From assembly GCF_004521915.1 (NCBI RefSeq), contig NZ_SDKD01000021.1:1-64000 (forward strand): a stretch of DNA of 64,000 nucleotides. The letters run 5' to 3'. Source of the stretch: Brevibacillus migulae (GTDB lineage: Bacteria; Bacillota; Bacilli; Brevibacillales; Brevibacillaceae). Positions 43,805-53,302 of the stretch are shown here, one piece after another. Position 1 is the first letter of the stretch, and each line of letters begins with the position of its first letter. A model generated the notes under the pieces. It was given only the letters and a program-made list of their open reading frames with translations. It did not search any database and was not told the DNA's origin. A program made the translations under genes and the position numbers.

Positions 43805-45232
43805 ATGAAGCCCCGCACCTTATTCGAAAAGATTTGGGATCAGCACGTCATTCATGAAGAAGCAGGGAAACCAAGCCTCTTGTATATCGATCTGCATTTG
43901 GTTCACGAGGTGACTTCCCCCCAAGCGTTTGAGGGATTGCGCCTTGCCGGCCGACGCGTTCGCCGCCCTGATCTGACCTTTGCTACCATGGATCATAATG
44001 TGCCTACCTTTGACCGTTTCAATGTAGCCGATCCGATCTCCCGCCAACAGATGGAGACACTTCAGGCAAACTGCGCGGAATTCGGCATCCCGCTGGCGGA
44101 TCTGAACAGCCCGGATCAAGGAATCGTGCACGTCATCGGACCGGAGCTTGGACTTACCCATCCGGGAAAAACCATCGTCTGCGGAGACAGCCACACCTCC
44201 ACACACGGAGCCTTTGGCGCACTCGCCTTCGGTATTGGCACCAGCGAAGTGGAGCATGTGCTGGCGACCCAGTGCTTGCAGCAGCATAAACCAAAAACGA
44301 TGGAAGTGCGCGTGAACGGAAAGCTTCCATTTGGCGTCACTGCAAAAGACTTAATTTTGGCGATTATCGCAAAATTCGGCACAGACTTTGCCACAGGCTA
44401 TGTCATCGAATATACCGGCGAGGCAGTCCGCGGACTCTCCATGGAAGAGCGCATGACCGTCTGCAACATGTCGATTGAAGCAGGCGCTCGCGCGGGCCTG
44501 ATCGCACCGGATGAGACCACCTTTACCTACTTGAAAGGACGCCGCTACGCTCCCCAAGGAGAAGACTTCCTGGCAGCCGTCGAAAAATGGAAGCAGCTCT
44601 CCACAGATGAAGGTGCTGTCTATGATCGAGTCGTCGAGATCGAAGCTGCAGACATCGCCCCGCAAGTAACATGGGGAACCAGTCCTGGCATGGGTACAAG
44701 TATCACCGGCGCTGTGCCTGATCCCGCTTCCTTCCCCACTGCAAATGAGCAGACAGCGGCACGGGATGCTTTGGCTTACATGGACCTCGCTCCAGGCACG
44801 CCTATGAGTGAGATCAAGATCGATCGCGTCTTTATCGGTTCCTGTACAAATGGACGTCTTGAAGACTTGCGCAAGGCCGCATCGGTTGCAAAAGGGCGAA
44901 AAGTGGCTGCCCATGTCCATGCGATGGTCGTGCCCGGTTCCCAAGCGGTGAAAGAACGGGCGGAACAGGAAAGATTGCATGAAATCTTTATAGCGGCTGG
45001 TTTTGAATGGCGCGAATCCGGCTGCTCGATGTGTCTGGCCATGAATCCTGATATTTTGCAGCCGGGCGAACGCTGTGCCTCTACCTCCAATCGCAACTTT
45101 GAAGGTCGACAAGGACGTGGAGGGCGCACCCATCTGGTCAGTCCGGAAATGGCGGCAGCGGCAGCTATCGCTGGCCACTTCGTCGATGTGCGTGAATGGT
45201 ATACCGAGAAAAAGGAGGAAGTCTACCAATGA
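43805..45232 (+). CDS. leuC: 3-Isopropylmalate dehydratase large subunit
   Basis: This 475-residue subunit converts 2-isopropylmalate to 3-isopropylmalate in leucine synthesis. It is aconitase-like; the 4Fe-4S ligands are seen in IGSCTNGR and [10 protein letters not shown], with the third Cys in the [13 protein letters not shown] region. The GAGGAGGAATT site lies before ATG 43805; the open frame reaches 43760 but has no better start. It overlaps leuD by 4 nt. The rest of the leucine pathway is not in the window. Confidence 0.97.
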   Translation: MKPRTLFEKIWDQHVIHEEAGKPSLLYIDLHLVHEVTSPQAFEGLRLAGRRVRRPDLTFATMDHNVPTFDRFNVADPISRQQMETLQANCAEFGIPLADLNSPDQGIVHVIGPELGLTHPGKTIVCGDSHTSTHGAFGALAFGIGTSEVEHVLATQCLQQHKPKTMEVRVNGKLPFGVTAKDLILAIIAKFGTDFATGYVIEYTGEAVRGLSMEERMTVCNMSIEAGARAGLIAPDETTFTYLKGRRYAPQGEDFLAAVEKWKQLSTDEGAVYDRVVEIEAADIAPQVTWGTSPGMGTSITGAVPDPASFPTANEQTAARDALAYMDLAPGTPMSEIKIDRVFIGSCTNGRLEDLRKAASVAKGRKVAAHVHAMVVPGSQAVKERAEQERLHEIFIAAGFEWRESGCSMCLAMNPDILQPGERCASTSNRNFEGRQGRGGRTHLVSPEMAAAAAIAGHFVDVREWYTEKKEEVYQ

Positions 45233-45816
45233 ATCCATTTGTGACCGTTACCGGAATCGCAGCACCGCTCAATCGGGTGAACGTGGATACCGACGCCATT
45301 ATCCCGAAGCAATTCTTGAAACGAATCGAACGCTCGGGCTTTGGACAATTCCTTTTTTACGAATGGCGCTTTACCGCAGAAGGTGAGCCTATCGATACGT
45401 TTGTGCTCAACCAACCGCGTTATGCCAACTCGACCATTTTATTGGCGCGCAACAACTTTGGCTGCGGTTCATCCCGTGAGCATGCTCCTTGGGCCCTGTT
45501 GGACTATGGATTCCGGGCGATCATCGCTCCCTCTTTTGCCGACATCTTCTACAATAATTGCTTTAAAAATGGCATTCTACCGATCAAGCTGTCTGAGGAG
45601 CAAGTCGAAGAATTATTCAAGCGAACCGAGCAAAATCCAGATTATGAGCTGACGATCGATTTGCAAGCTCAGACCGTGACAGACGCGCAAGGACTCTCCT
45701 ACTCCTTTGAAGTGGATGAATACCGCCGCTACTGCCTGTTAAACGGCTTGGATGACATCGGGATCACCTTGCAGCTCGAAGAGAAAATTACCGCCTTTGA
45801 AGCAGCTAGAGGATAA
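45229..45816 (+). CDS. leuD: 3-Isopropylmalate dehydratase small subunit
   Basis: This 195-residue subunit completes the isopropylmalate isomerase. Conserved segments include [33 protein letters not shown] and [18 protein letters not shown]. The ATG overlaps the leuC TGA (ATGA), with AAAAAGGAGG upstream in the end of leuC. A terminator follows. Confidence 0.97.
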   Translation: MNPFVTVTGIAAPLNRVNVDTDAIIPKQFLKRIERSGFGQFLFYEWRFTAEGEPIDTFVLNQPRYANSTILLARNNFGCGSSREHAPWALLDYGFRAIIAPSFADIFYNNCFKNGILPIKLSEEQVEELFKRTEQNPDYELTIDLQAQTVTDAQGLSYSFEVDEYRRYCLLNGLDDIGITLQLEEKITAFEAARG

Positions 45817-45829
45817 GGAATACGGAAGG

Positions 45830-45867
45830 AACGGCCACTGGCACTTTGCTGCCGAGTGGCCGTTTTT
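45830..45867 (+). terminator. Terminator after leuCD
   Basis: ACGGCCACT pairs with AGTGGCCGT, followed by TTTTTCC. Confidence 0.88.
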
Positions 45868-45882
45868 CCGTTTATTCTGGCA

Positions 45883-45912
45883 CAAAAAAAGAAAAGCGCC
45901 CTTATAGGCGCG
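45883..45912 (-). terminator. Terminator after the His-rich membrane-anchored gene
   Basis: On the minus strand GCGCC pairs with GGCGC and is followed by TTTTCTTTTTTT. Confidence 0.75.
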
Positions 45913-45928
45913 GCTGTGAACAACACGA

Positions 45929-46402
45929 TTATTTGATTTCAATCATTCTTACCTGCTCAACCTTATAAGGCAGATGATTGTGATAGGTAAGCTCTACCCG
46001 GAGCTCATGCTCCCCTTTTGGAAGCTGCTTCAAAAGAAACTCTGATTCATCCACTTTCCCTTTCAATTGACCGTCCAAGTATACATGCGCGTGGCCTTGC
46101 CCGTGCATCGTAGGATCGGACATTTCGCTGTTCAGCGGCAGAAACTCGAAGTTTTTGGTCAGCATCTTCACGTTCGCGGTCGTGCCTTCCACGGTTACAT
46201 CCAAAGCCAGCTCCGGCTTTGCGCTGTTGAACTCGTCACCGCTTACCGGCGCCGTGGTAAATACGCTTTCCACATCAGGTCGATACGAGTCGGATACGGA
46301 AAGCGGATCGCTTACCAAGAGTACGACACCGCCAATCAAGATGACGAGCAGAACAATAATGCCAACGATCAGTTGTCGCATGTTAATAATCAATACCCTC
46401 AT
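45929..46402 (-). CDS. Membrane-anchored extracytoplasmic protein, His-rich
   Basis: I do not recognise a named family. The 157-residue product has one N-terminal membrane span (LIVGIIVLLVILIGGVVLLV) and an extracytoplasmic domain that looks like an immunoglobulin-type beta sandwich. It contains HGQGHAHVYLDGQ and LTYHNHLPY, which together provide several His and could bind a metal ion. ATG 46402 follows GGGAGAG; the frame is open to 46450. It is convergent with leuCD. Confidence 0.68.
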   Translation of the reverse strand: MRVLIINMRQLIVGIIVLLVILIGGVVLLVSDPLSVSDSYRPDVESVFTTAPVSGDEFNSAKPELALDVTVEGTTANVKMLTKNFEFLPLNSEMSDPTMHGQGHAHVYLDGQLKGKVDESEFLLKQLPKGEHELRVELTYHNHLPYKVEQVRMIEIK

Positions 46403-46517
46403 CACTCTACTCTCCCTTTCCACAATAACGTTTGTCCCCGTTTTGTACATGCATACGCGAAAAAAGGGAGAGATAGAATCAGAAAGGCAACATTTTCATG
46501 ATCAGGGATTGAATTTG

Positions 46518-47009
46518 TTAGCGGAAATTGATGAATTGGACTTCAATCGGGAGGTCTGCTTTTCGAATGGCCGCAATGATCGCTTGCAGTTCATCCTTGC
46601 TTTTGCCCACCACACGGATCTGGTCGTCCTGAATTTGTGATTTTACCTTCAAGCCCGTATCTTTGATGATGGTGTTGATCTTTTTCGCGTTGTCTTTGTC
46701 AATTCCTTGGACCAGTTTTACCCGTTGACGGACGGTACCGCCAGAAGCAGGCTCAATTTTGCCGTAGTCAAGGTTCTTGATGGACACCTCACGCTTGATT
46801 AGCTTGCTCAGGAGAACGTCTTTTACCTGCCCAAGCTTGTACTCATCGTCGGAAACAATGACAATCTCCTCTTTGTCGAGAGAGATATCGCTCTTGCTGC
46901 CTTTGAAGTCAAAGCGGTTTTCAATCTCTTTTTTCGCCGTGTTGATGGCATTGGTCACTTCTGACAAATCAACCTTGGAAACGATATCAAATGAACTCTC
47001 TTTACTCAT
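46518..47009 (-). CDS. yajQ: YajQ family nucleotide-binding protein
   Basis: This 163-residue protein has the double ferredoxin-like fold of the UPF0234/YajQ family: it begins [33 protein letters not shown] and ends [33 protein letters not shown] (in part). YajQ homologues bind RNA and, in some bacteria, cyclic di-GMP. GAAGGAATGG precedes the ATG. It is alone. Confidence 0.94.
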   Translation of the reverse strand: MSKESSFDIVSKVDLSEVTNAINTAKKEIENRFDFKGSKSDISLDKEEIVIVSDDEYKLGQVKDVLLSKLIKREVSIKNLDYGKIEPASGGTVRQRVKLVQGIDKDNAKKINTIIKDTGLKVKSQIQDDQIRVVGKSKDELQAIIAAIRKADLPIEVQFINFR

Positions 47010-47056
47010 GTAACCATTCCTTTCTTCGAAGATAATTGGGGAGGTATACGCTTCGG

Positions 47057-47845
47057 TTAAATGGCTTTGACCATTCCGCCATCAACCAGGATGGATTGGC
47101 CGGTCACATAGCTATTGGCTGGCGATGCCAGGAAGGTGATCACACGGGCAAACTCATCCGGCTCCCCGTATCTGCCGACCGGAATCGCCGCCTCCATTTG
47201 CCGGCGGACCTCTTCTACGGTTTGACCGCTTTTGTCAGCCCGTACAGCGTCAAGATAAGCCAAGCGATCGGTCCCGATCCGTCCAGGTCCCACGGTATTG
47301 ATCAGGATGCCATCCGGCCCAAGCTCGGAGGCCAGTGTTTTTGCCAATCCGACGATCCCTGTCCGGAAAGTGTTGGATAAAATCAGATTATCGATCGGTT
47401 GTTTAAATGAGGAAGAAGCAAAATTAACAATCCGTCCAAATTGCTGGTCACGCATATACGGGAGCACCGCACGGATGGAACGTATGACACTGAGCAAATT
47501 CAATTCGAAGGCTTGCTGCCAATGTTCATCGGTCATCTGCTCGAATGTGCCTGCCGGTGGACCTCCGGCGTTGGTAATCAGAATATCTACCGTGCCAAAC
47601 TTCTCTGCCGTCGCTTGCACAAGCCTTTCAATATCCCCTGCTTTTGTCACGTCTGTCATAACGGTCAATGGTTCCCTGCCGATTTCCTGCTTAAATTCCG
47701 CAGCAACCGCTTCTAAGGCCGCTTCGTCACGGCCGGAAATCACTACATTGGCCCCTTCTTTTGCCAAGGAAAAGGCAGTCGCTTTCCCTAACCCTTTGGT
47801 TGAAGCCAATACGATCGCGGTACGCCCTGTCAGCTGTAAATCCAT
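47057..47845 (-). CDS. SDR-family protein with degenerate active site
   Basis: This 262-residue protein has the short-chain dehydrogenase fold: [40 protein letters not shown] and the C-terminal [12 protein letters not shown]. However, the cofactor loop reads ASTKGLG instead of TGxxxGIG and the Tyr-x3-Lys pair is replaced (NLILSNTFR where YxxSK is expected). This fits the 'BKR-like' subgroup of SDRs that lack the usual tetrad, so oxidoreductase activity is uncertain. ATG 47845 has GGGAGGAG upstream. Confidence 0.88.
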   Translation of the reverse strand: MDLQLTGRTAIVLASTKGLGKATAFSLAKEGANVVISGRDEAALEAVAAEFKQEIGREPLTVMTDVTKAGDIERLVQATAEKFGTVDILITNAGGPPAGTFEQMTDEHWQQAFELNLLSVIRSIRAVLPYMRDQQFGRIVNFASSSFKQPIDNLILSNTFRTGIVGLAKTLASELGPDGILINTVGPGRIGTDRLAYLDAVRADKSGQTVEEVRRQMEAAIPVGRYGEPDEFARVITFLASPANSYVTGQSILVDGGMVKAI

Positions 47846-48061
47846 ATGTACTCCTCCCTCTTTGGAAACGATTGCATATTGTCTGTCTGCCCTCCATTCT
47901 ACCTTACGAAACACCGTTGCGCCAAGTTTTTGGACCCGCCAAATGGCTTTCCTTTTAAGCGATCCCTTATCTTCGGAAACCTCCAGTAGCTTCCATACGT
48001 ATAACAAACGAAAACAAAGCAAGCAATGCGAGTTGATTGAAACAATCATAGAGGTGGTCTA

Positions 48062-48424
48062 ATGGAATGCCCATGGTGCGATACTATTTTGGAAAAAAAC
48101 GTTGACTATTGTCACAAATGCGGGAAGGAGCTGGTTGAATTTGATAAAAGCGAACCGATTCCCGCTGAAATGGATGAGGCAGACCATCCATCCCTTCCGC
48201 CCATGTGCATCTGCCCAAACTGTAAACTAGAAATGTTATCCCTTGGAGAACAGGAGCTACAGCGGTCTTCGGCAATCAGTAATTTGTTTTTTGGAGAGCT
48301 TGGTGACCTGTTTCAAGGAACTCTGCGTCTGCTTATGTTTGTTTGTACGAACTGTGGGAAAGCTGAATTCTCTGTCACGGAAGATACACGATTACGTTTG
48401 AGAGAGTATGGACAATTAGACTAA
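48062..48424 (+). CDS. Zinc-ribbon protein
   Basis: The 120-residue product has four CxxC knuckles: CPWC and CHKC at the N terminus and CPNC and CTNC later, enough for two zinc ribbons. There is no membrane span, and the region between is acidic. Function unknown. GAGGTGG lies before the ATG. It starts 13 bases after the minus-strand frame upstream and 217 bases after the SDR start, so the two are divergent. Confidence 0.75.
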   Translation: MECPWCDTILEKNVDYCHKCGKELVEFDKSEPIPAEMDEADHPSLPPMCICPNCKLEMLSLGEQELQRSSAISNLFFGELGDLFQGTLRLLMFVCTNCGKAEFSVTEDTRLRLREYGQLD

Positions 48425-48485
48425 GTTGCGACGACAACTGGGCGATTTCTGGATGCTACATATTTAAAGGAGGGAGCAGCTACTC

Positions 48486-48719
48486 GTGCCTTCGTTCTTC
48501 TCCATTATTTTCTTTGTGCTGTCTTTGGCGTTTTTGTTTTGGATTGTTACGAAACGAGAAGGCCGGATTTCGGCTATTTTGCAGGTATTGCCTTTGATCT
48601 TCTTCGCTGTATCGTTAGAAATTGGCACAAAAATGCTATTTTATATGGCAGCAACGGTTTGGGGTATTACAACGGCTTTGCTTTTGATCAATGATAAAAA
48701 AAGAAAGAATAACCTTTGA
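48486..48719 (+). CDS. Small two-span membrane protein
   Basis: The 77-residue product has two or three hydrophobic segments (SFFSIIFFVLSLAFLFWIV; LQVLPLIFFAVSLEIG; LFYMAATVWGITTALLLI) and a basic C terminus. It starts at GTG 48486 with AAAGGAGGG upstream. It follows the zinc-ribbon gene by 61 nt and may be cotranscribed. No function recognised. Confidence 0.65.
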   Translation: MPSFFSIIFFVLSLAFLFWIVTKREGRISAILQVLPLIFFAVSLEIGTKMLFYMAATVWGITTALLLINDKKRKNNL

Positions 48720-48814
48720 GTGCGGTTGCTGTGTTTTAGAACATCAGTATCCCAAAATTGGTGTGGCTATTTCCAACAGTTTCTTCCGTTCGTGTCGAAC
48801 ATCAATTTCAAACG

Positions 48815-48855
48815 AAAGAAAGCGTAGACACAGTGTCTACGCTTTCGCTTTTTCC
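48815..48855. terminator. Bidirectional terminator
   Basis: GAAAGCGTAGACAC pairs perfectly with GTGTCTACGCTTTC and is followed by GCTTTTTCC; it lies between the membrane gene and the RND pump gene. Confidence 0.92.
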
Positions 48856-48860
48856 ATCGC

Positions 48861-51800
48861 TTATCCTTCTGTTGAAGCCAGATCCGATTTTACCGCTTTT
48901 CTTTGCTGTTTTCGTTGTTGGCGTGCTTCTTTTCGGCGAGAGCGCCAGGAATGGAAGCTCTCGAATAACGAGTACATCACTGGCACCAACACCAAGGTGA
49001 CAATCGTATGGAAGATCAACCCGGAAATCACACCTGTGGCCAGAGGCGCTTCCAAATCGGAGCCTTCCGCCATCGCCAGACCCATGGGGAGCATCCCCAA
49101 AATCGCGGTCACTTTGGTCATGATGACCGGGCGAACACGATCACGGGTGCCTTGGATAATGGCTTCCTGCAAATCCATGCCCCGGGTACGCAGCAGATTG
49201 ATCCGGTCGATGAGCAATATCGCATTGGAGACGACAATCCCGACCAGCATGATGATCCCGATCATCGCCATTTCACCGAAAATGCGCTGTGTGAGCACAA
49301 AACCGATGACGACACCGACAAGAGCCATGGGAATCGTAAACATGATGATCAACGGCTGGGACATACGACCGAATTGCGCCACCATGATGACGTAAATCAA
49401 TCCGAGCACTCCGAGGAACACAAACAACCCTTGGGTCATATTCGAGCTTTGTTCTTTCAGCTTACCGGCGATCTCGACCTGATATCCGGCGGGAACCGCA
49501 AGCTCGGTCAGTTTTTCTTCAATCTGTCGGCCAACCGTCCCCAGATCCGTTCCGAGCATTTCGGCAGATACGGTCACGAGCCGCTCTCCGTCATCGTGGC
49601 GCAAAGTGATCGGCGATTTGCTATAGCTCCAGTCCACTAATTCAGACAATGGGACCAGCGCACCTGTTTCTGCCTTGATCATCACTTGGCGCAATTGATC
49701 GGGATGCTTCAGCCAATTTTCCGGATAACGGGCGATCACGTCCACCTCTAACCCATCCTGGGTCATCGTCGTAATCTGCTGCTCGCCAATCATGCCGTTG
49801 ATCTGACGCAGCATGGAGCGATGATCGACTTGCAGTCTTGCCAGCGCATCCTGCTTGGGAACAAGGGTCATCTTCTCACTGCCCCGGTCAAAGTCGTTGC
49901 GCACATTGGTGACGCCAGGGATCGTTTTCAACATCGCTTCCACGTCACTCGTGATCTGGCGTGTTGTTTCCAAGTCCTCCCCGATCACATCCAGCTTGAT
50001 CGGAGCTCCTTCCCCCGCTCCGCCAAATGACATTGTGATTCGTTCGATCCCTTTTATGGAAGTCAAGCGATCATGAATATCTTTTTCCAACGCCTCTTTG
50101 TCACGTTCACGCTTCGTTTTTCCTACCAAGGTGACATAGATCTCTGCTTCATCCTTTTCCGCAAAGAAGAACACATCCAACACTTCTGGAACTTCCCGCA
50201 AAGATTTTTCGGCCAAGACGCCTGCTTCCTGGGTCGTAGCCAAAGGCGTGCCTTCTGGCAGGAAGATTTGTGCATACACGAGATTTTCGTTTGGGTTCAA
50301 GCCTTGCCCCATTTTAATAAATGGCGCAAGAAACATGACGCCGATGAACAACGCAGCCGCTATGGCAATCGTTTTGATCCGATGGCGAAGGGCAACTCGC
50401 AAGACTCGATTGAACGTTCTGACGATCGCGTGTTCTTTCACAGGCTGATCGCCTTCCAGCTTGACGTTTTTGTCATTGCGCAGGAAGCGATCCGCAAATA
50501 CTGGGACAAAAAAGATGGCTGCGATCGTCGAAGCCACGATCGTGGAGGTAACCGTAAAGGCGATCGTATTGAAAATCGGCCGTAACCAATCTTCAAAATC
50601 CGCAAATACGAGAGGCAGAAAAACAATGACCAGCGTCAGCTGCGAAGCGATTACCGGGGTCAACACTTCGCGCGTCCCCTTCACAATCGCACTCGTCAAC
50701 GGTTCTCCTTTTTCCCGCAAATGATAAATGCTTTCCAGCACCACAATGGCTGCATCGACGATCAGACCGACCGATAAACTGAGTGAAATCAATGTCACCA
50801 GATCAATGCCATATCCGCCCATTTTCATCGCGATAAAGGTCATCAGTGCGGATAGCGGCAGAGTGGTGGCAATCACCAGCGTAACTCGCCAGTTGCGCAG
50901 GAACACGAGCAGGATGATCACGGCCAGGATACCACCGATGGCCACATCGCGGCTCAGATTGGATACCGCATGCTTGATATAGGAGACGGCTTCGAAAATG
51001 ACCTTCATCTCATATTTTCCGCCGGATTCGCTATTGATCTGTGAAACGACCTCTTCTACCGCCTCTTGGGTCGTGATCAAGTCCGCTCCATCCGCTTTTT
51101 TCACACTGATATGCACATACGGTTTTCCGTCCGTCAAGGAAACGGCATCTTTAATGGTCCCCCGCAGGTCTTCAATGGTCGCCAATTGTGACAAGGGAAC
51201 GCTTCCCTGCCCCGTCTCGATGGACACGTCATTGATTTCCTGCACCGTCTGGAACGTATGATCAATCATGATGACTGTATCGAACCCTGTGTTTTCCAAA
51301 GTACCGACCGCTTGCTTCCAATTGCTCACCTGCAGCTGCTCGATGACATCCGTCGGGGTAAGCTGATAGGCTGACAATCGTTCTGGACGCAGCGTAATCG
51401 CGATTTTATCTTGAAACGTGCTGTCGTATACTTCCGCTGTTTTGACACCCGGTACAGACTCAAGCCGATCCTTGATCGTTTTCTTGGCAATGCTCAGCAT
51501 GGCTTGGGGATCTGCACCGACCAAAGCATAATCGATCAGCTCTTCATCACCCAGGTTGCTCTGGGTAATCGTGATATTGTCTACGCCTTCCGGAAAGTCA
51601 TTGCGCAGACGGTTGACAATGTTCTGCACTTCTTGCTTGACGGTTTCGCCTTCATTTTCATTCGCGTTGATATTGATGCGGGTAAAGCCTGTGCCGGTCG
51701 TAGAAGTAAAGTCCTTCACTCCCGCCAGTGACTTAATCTCTTTTTCCACTTCATCGGTTACTTTATCTTCCATCTCCTCAGGAGGCAAAGATCCGCCGGA

Positions 51801-51950
51801 AATGTTGACATTGATATTGGGAATGTTCGCTTTCGGCACCAGCGCCACATTAAAGCTGAATACCGAGCCAAGCCCCACGATGGCGATCAGAAAGGTGCAG
51901 AGAAAAACAATTAATTTTCGTTTCAGCAAAAAGAGAATGATCTTTTCCAT
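48861..51950 (-). CDS. RND-family efflux transporter (AcrB/SwrC-type)
   Basis: This 1029-residue transporter has the classic RND layout: an N-terminal span (LIVFLCTFLIAIVGLG), a large extracytoplasmic loop, six spans, a second loop and five more spans. Conserved pieces are LVTLISLSLSVGLIVDAAIVVLE (proton-relay Asp), and the duplicated GIIMLVGIVVSNAILLID in the second half. In Gram-positives such pumps export lipophilic compounds such as surfactin. The gene follows its adaptor by 6 nt; AAAGGAG lies in the end of the adaptor gene. Confidence 0.94.
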   Translation of the reverse strand: MEKIILFLLKRKLIVFLCTFLIAIVGLGSVFSFNVALVPKANIPNINVNISGGSLPPEEMEDKVTDEVEKEIKSLAGVKDFTSTTGTGFTRININANENEGETVKQEVQNIVNRLRNDFPEGVDNITITQSNLGDEELIDYALVGADPQAMLSIAKKTIKDRLESVPGVKTAEVYDSTFQDKIAITLRPERLSAYQLTPTDVIEQLQVSNWKQAVGTLENTGFDTVIMIDHTFQTVQEINDVSIETGQGSVPLSQLATIEDLRGTIKDAVSLTDGKPYVHISVKKADGADLITTQEAVEEVVSQINSESGGKYEMKVIFEAVSYIKHAVSNLSRDVAIGGILAVIILLVFLRNWRVTLVIATTLPLSALMTFIAMKMGGYGIDLVTLISLSLSVGLIVDAAIVVLESIYHLREKGEPLTSAIVKGTREVLTPVIASQLTLVIVFLPLVFADFEDWLRPIFNTIAFTVTSTIVASTIAAIFFVPVFADRFLRNDKNVKLEGDQPVKEHAIVRTFNRVLRVALRHRIKTIAIAAALFIGVMFLAPFIKMGQGLNPNENLVYAQIFLPEGTPLATTQEAGVLAEKSLREVPEVLDVFFFAEKDEAEIYVTLVGKTKRERDKEALEKDIHDRLTSIKGIERITMSFGGAGEGAPIKLDVIGEDLETTRQITSDVEAMLKTIPGVTNVRNDFDRGSEKMTLVPKQDALARLQVDHRSMLRQINGMIGEQQITTMTQDGLEVDVIARYPENWLKHPDQLRQVMIKAETGALVPLSELVDWSYSKSPITLRHDDGERLVTVSAEMLGTDLGTVGRQIEEKLTELAVPAGYQVEIAGKLKEQSSNMTQGLFVFLGVLGLIYVIMVAQFGRMSQPLIIMFTIPMALVGVVIGFVLTQRIFGEMAMIGIIMLVGIVVSNAILLIDRINLLRTRGMDLQEAIIQGTRDRVRPVIMTKVTAILGMLPMGLAMAEGSDLEAPLATGVISGLIFHTIVTLVLVPVMYSLFESFHSWRSRRKEARQQRKQQRKAVKSDLASTEG

Positions 51951-51956
51951 GCCGCG

Positions 51957-53177
51957 TTATTCTCCTTTCGCTACCACTTTTTCTCCGTCAACAAAGTACG
52001 TAATACCCGTACGGAGGAGCTGTTCGCCAGGCTTTACGCCTTCCACGACTTCAATGAAATCACCAATGATTTGACCCGTCTTTACTGCTCTTTTCTTGAC
52101 CAGACCGTTTTCGACAGCCATCACATAGCGCTGGGTCTGGTTGATGCCTACGCTCTCCAGCGGAACGATCACACCTGCTATTTTACGAGGAGCCTCGACA
52201 GTAGCGACCATTCCTCCGCGCCAGGATTGATCCGGATTAGGCACAGTGATTTCCACGCGGTATTTTCCTGTTTGCTTATCAATGACCGGGGAAATATACG
52301 TGATTTTGCCGCTGGATTTTTTCTGTCCGTCCTTGGACACGTTCACGCTGGCTCCGAGCGCATATTGATCAATTTGATCATTCGTCACATCGATCGTGAC
52401 CTTGATCTCGGACAAGTCGACCAGATGAATCAGGGATTGGCCAGGTCCTGACAGCTCTCCCGCTTGCTGCGTTACCTCGACTACAGTCCCTGTGAAAGGG
52501 GCGATGATCTGCGAGTCTTGCAGCGTTTGTCTGGCACGCTGCACTTCGCTTGTCGCCTGTTTCAAGGAGGCATCTACCGCGATGACGTCTTCGGTGTCTG
52601 CGCCCTTCAGTAAATCATCCAGTGCGATCTTTTCATTTTTCGCCGTGATTTCCGCCTGCTGCTTTTCCAGCTTTAATTTGTCAAGCTCGCTTTGCGAGAT
52701 TGCACCTCCGGCAAAGAGCCGCTCCCCCTGCTGGAAGTCTTGAACCGCCTTTTCATAGCGCTGATTCGCGCTTTCCACTTCCAAGCGCTGCTGCGCGATT
52801 TGTTCCGCATCTGCACCTCTGATCGTCTTTCTTTTGCGAGCTGCCGCTTCCTGCACCTGTCCGGCTGCTGCCGTCATCGCACTCTGATAATAGCTGCCGT
52901 CCAAAGAGGCAAGCACTTTCCCCTGGGTGACTCTGTCTCCCTTTTTCACTAGCACCTGCGCGATTTTCCCAGATGTTCCAAATGCCAGCTGCGTATCCCG
53001 CTTCGCTTCCACCAAACCGGTTGCCGTCATCGACACACCTTGCGCATCCTTGCCCACTGTAAATACTTCGACCACTTTTGCCTTGGCTTCCGGTTTTACC
53101 TCAGCCGGTGTGTTTCCGCCACATCCCGATGCTGTCAGCAGTACTGCTGCCATGGCAACCACTACACGTTTTTTCAC
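51957..53177 (-). CDS. RND efflux periplasmic-adaptor-type lipoprotein (MFP/HlyD)
   Basis: This 406-residue protein has a lipoprotein signal (LLTASGCGG, Cys about 19), a split biotinyl-lipoyl-like domain (ATGLVEAKRDTQLAFGTSGKIAQVLVKKGDRVTQGKVLASLDGSYY), a coiled-coil hairpin (about 110-210) with repeated Gln/Lys/Glu helices, and a C-terminal beta-barrel region. It should connect the RND pump at the outer face of the membrane. The start is GTG 53177 after GGAGGAATAACG. Confidence 0.92.
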   Translation of the reverse strand: MKKRVVVAMAAVLLTASGCGGNTPAEVKPEAKAKVVEVFTVGKDAQGVSMTATGLVEAKRDTQLAFGTSGKIAQVLVKKGDRVTQGKVLASLDGSYYQSAMTAAAGQVQEAAARKRKTIRGADAEQIAQQRLEVESANQRYEKAVQDFQQGERLFAGGAISQSELDKLKLEKQQAEITAKNEKIALDDLLKGADTEDVIAVDASLKQATSEVQRARQTLQDSQIIAPFTGTVVEVTQQAGELSGPGQSLIHLVDLSEIKVTIDVTNDQIDQYALGASVNVSKDGQKKSSGKITYISPVIDKQTGKYRVEITVPNPDQSWRGGMVATVEAPRKIAGVIVPLESVGINQTQRYVMAVENGLVKKRAVKTGQIIGDFIEVVEGVKPGEQLLRTGITYFVDGEKVVAKGE

Positions 53178-53266
53178 CGTTATTCCTCCAACTCCATACG
53201 AATGATTTCCTTCCTTAGTTTGCCAGTTTTTCCTTTGTGTCTGAACCGTCAGCAGAACGAACTTTC

Positions 53267-53284
53267 CTCCTCCTTAAGGCGGAG
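53267..53284. promoter_or_regulatory. 18-bp inverted repeat upstream of the efflux operon
   Basis: CTCCTCCTTAAGGCGGAG is palindromic except one base pair (CTCC-N-CCTTAAGG-N-GGAG). It lies 90 bp before the adaptor start, between it and the RodA-like gene. It could be an operator or a stem-loop without T run. Confidence 0.4.
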
Positions 53285-53302
53285 ATGAAAAACAAAGTCC
53301 CC

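Noticed and set aside
44351-45238. 295-codon open frame opposite leuC
   Set aside because: Antisense shadow; leuC has all its iron-sulfur ligands and a strong ribosome site.
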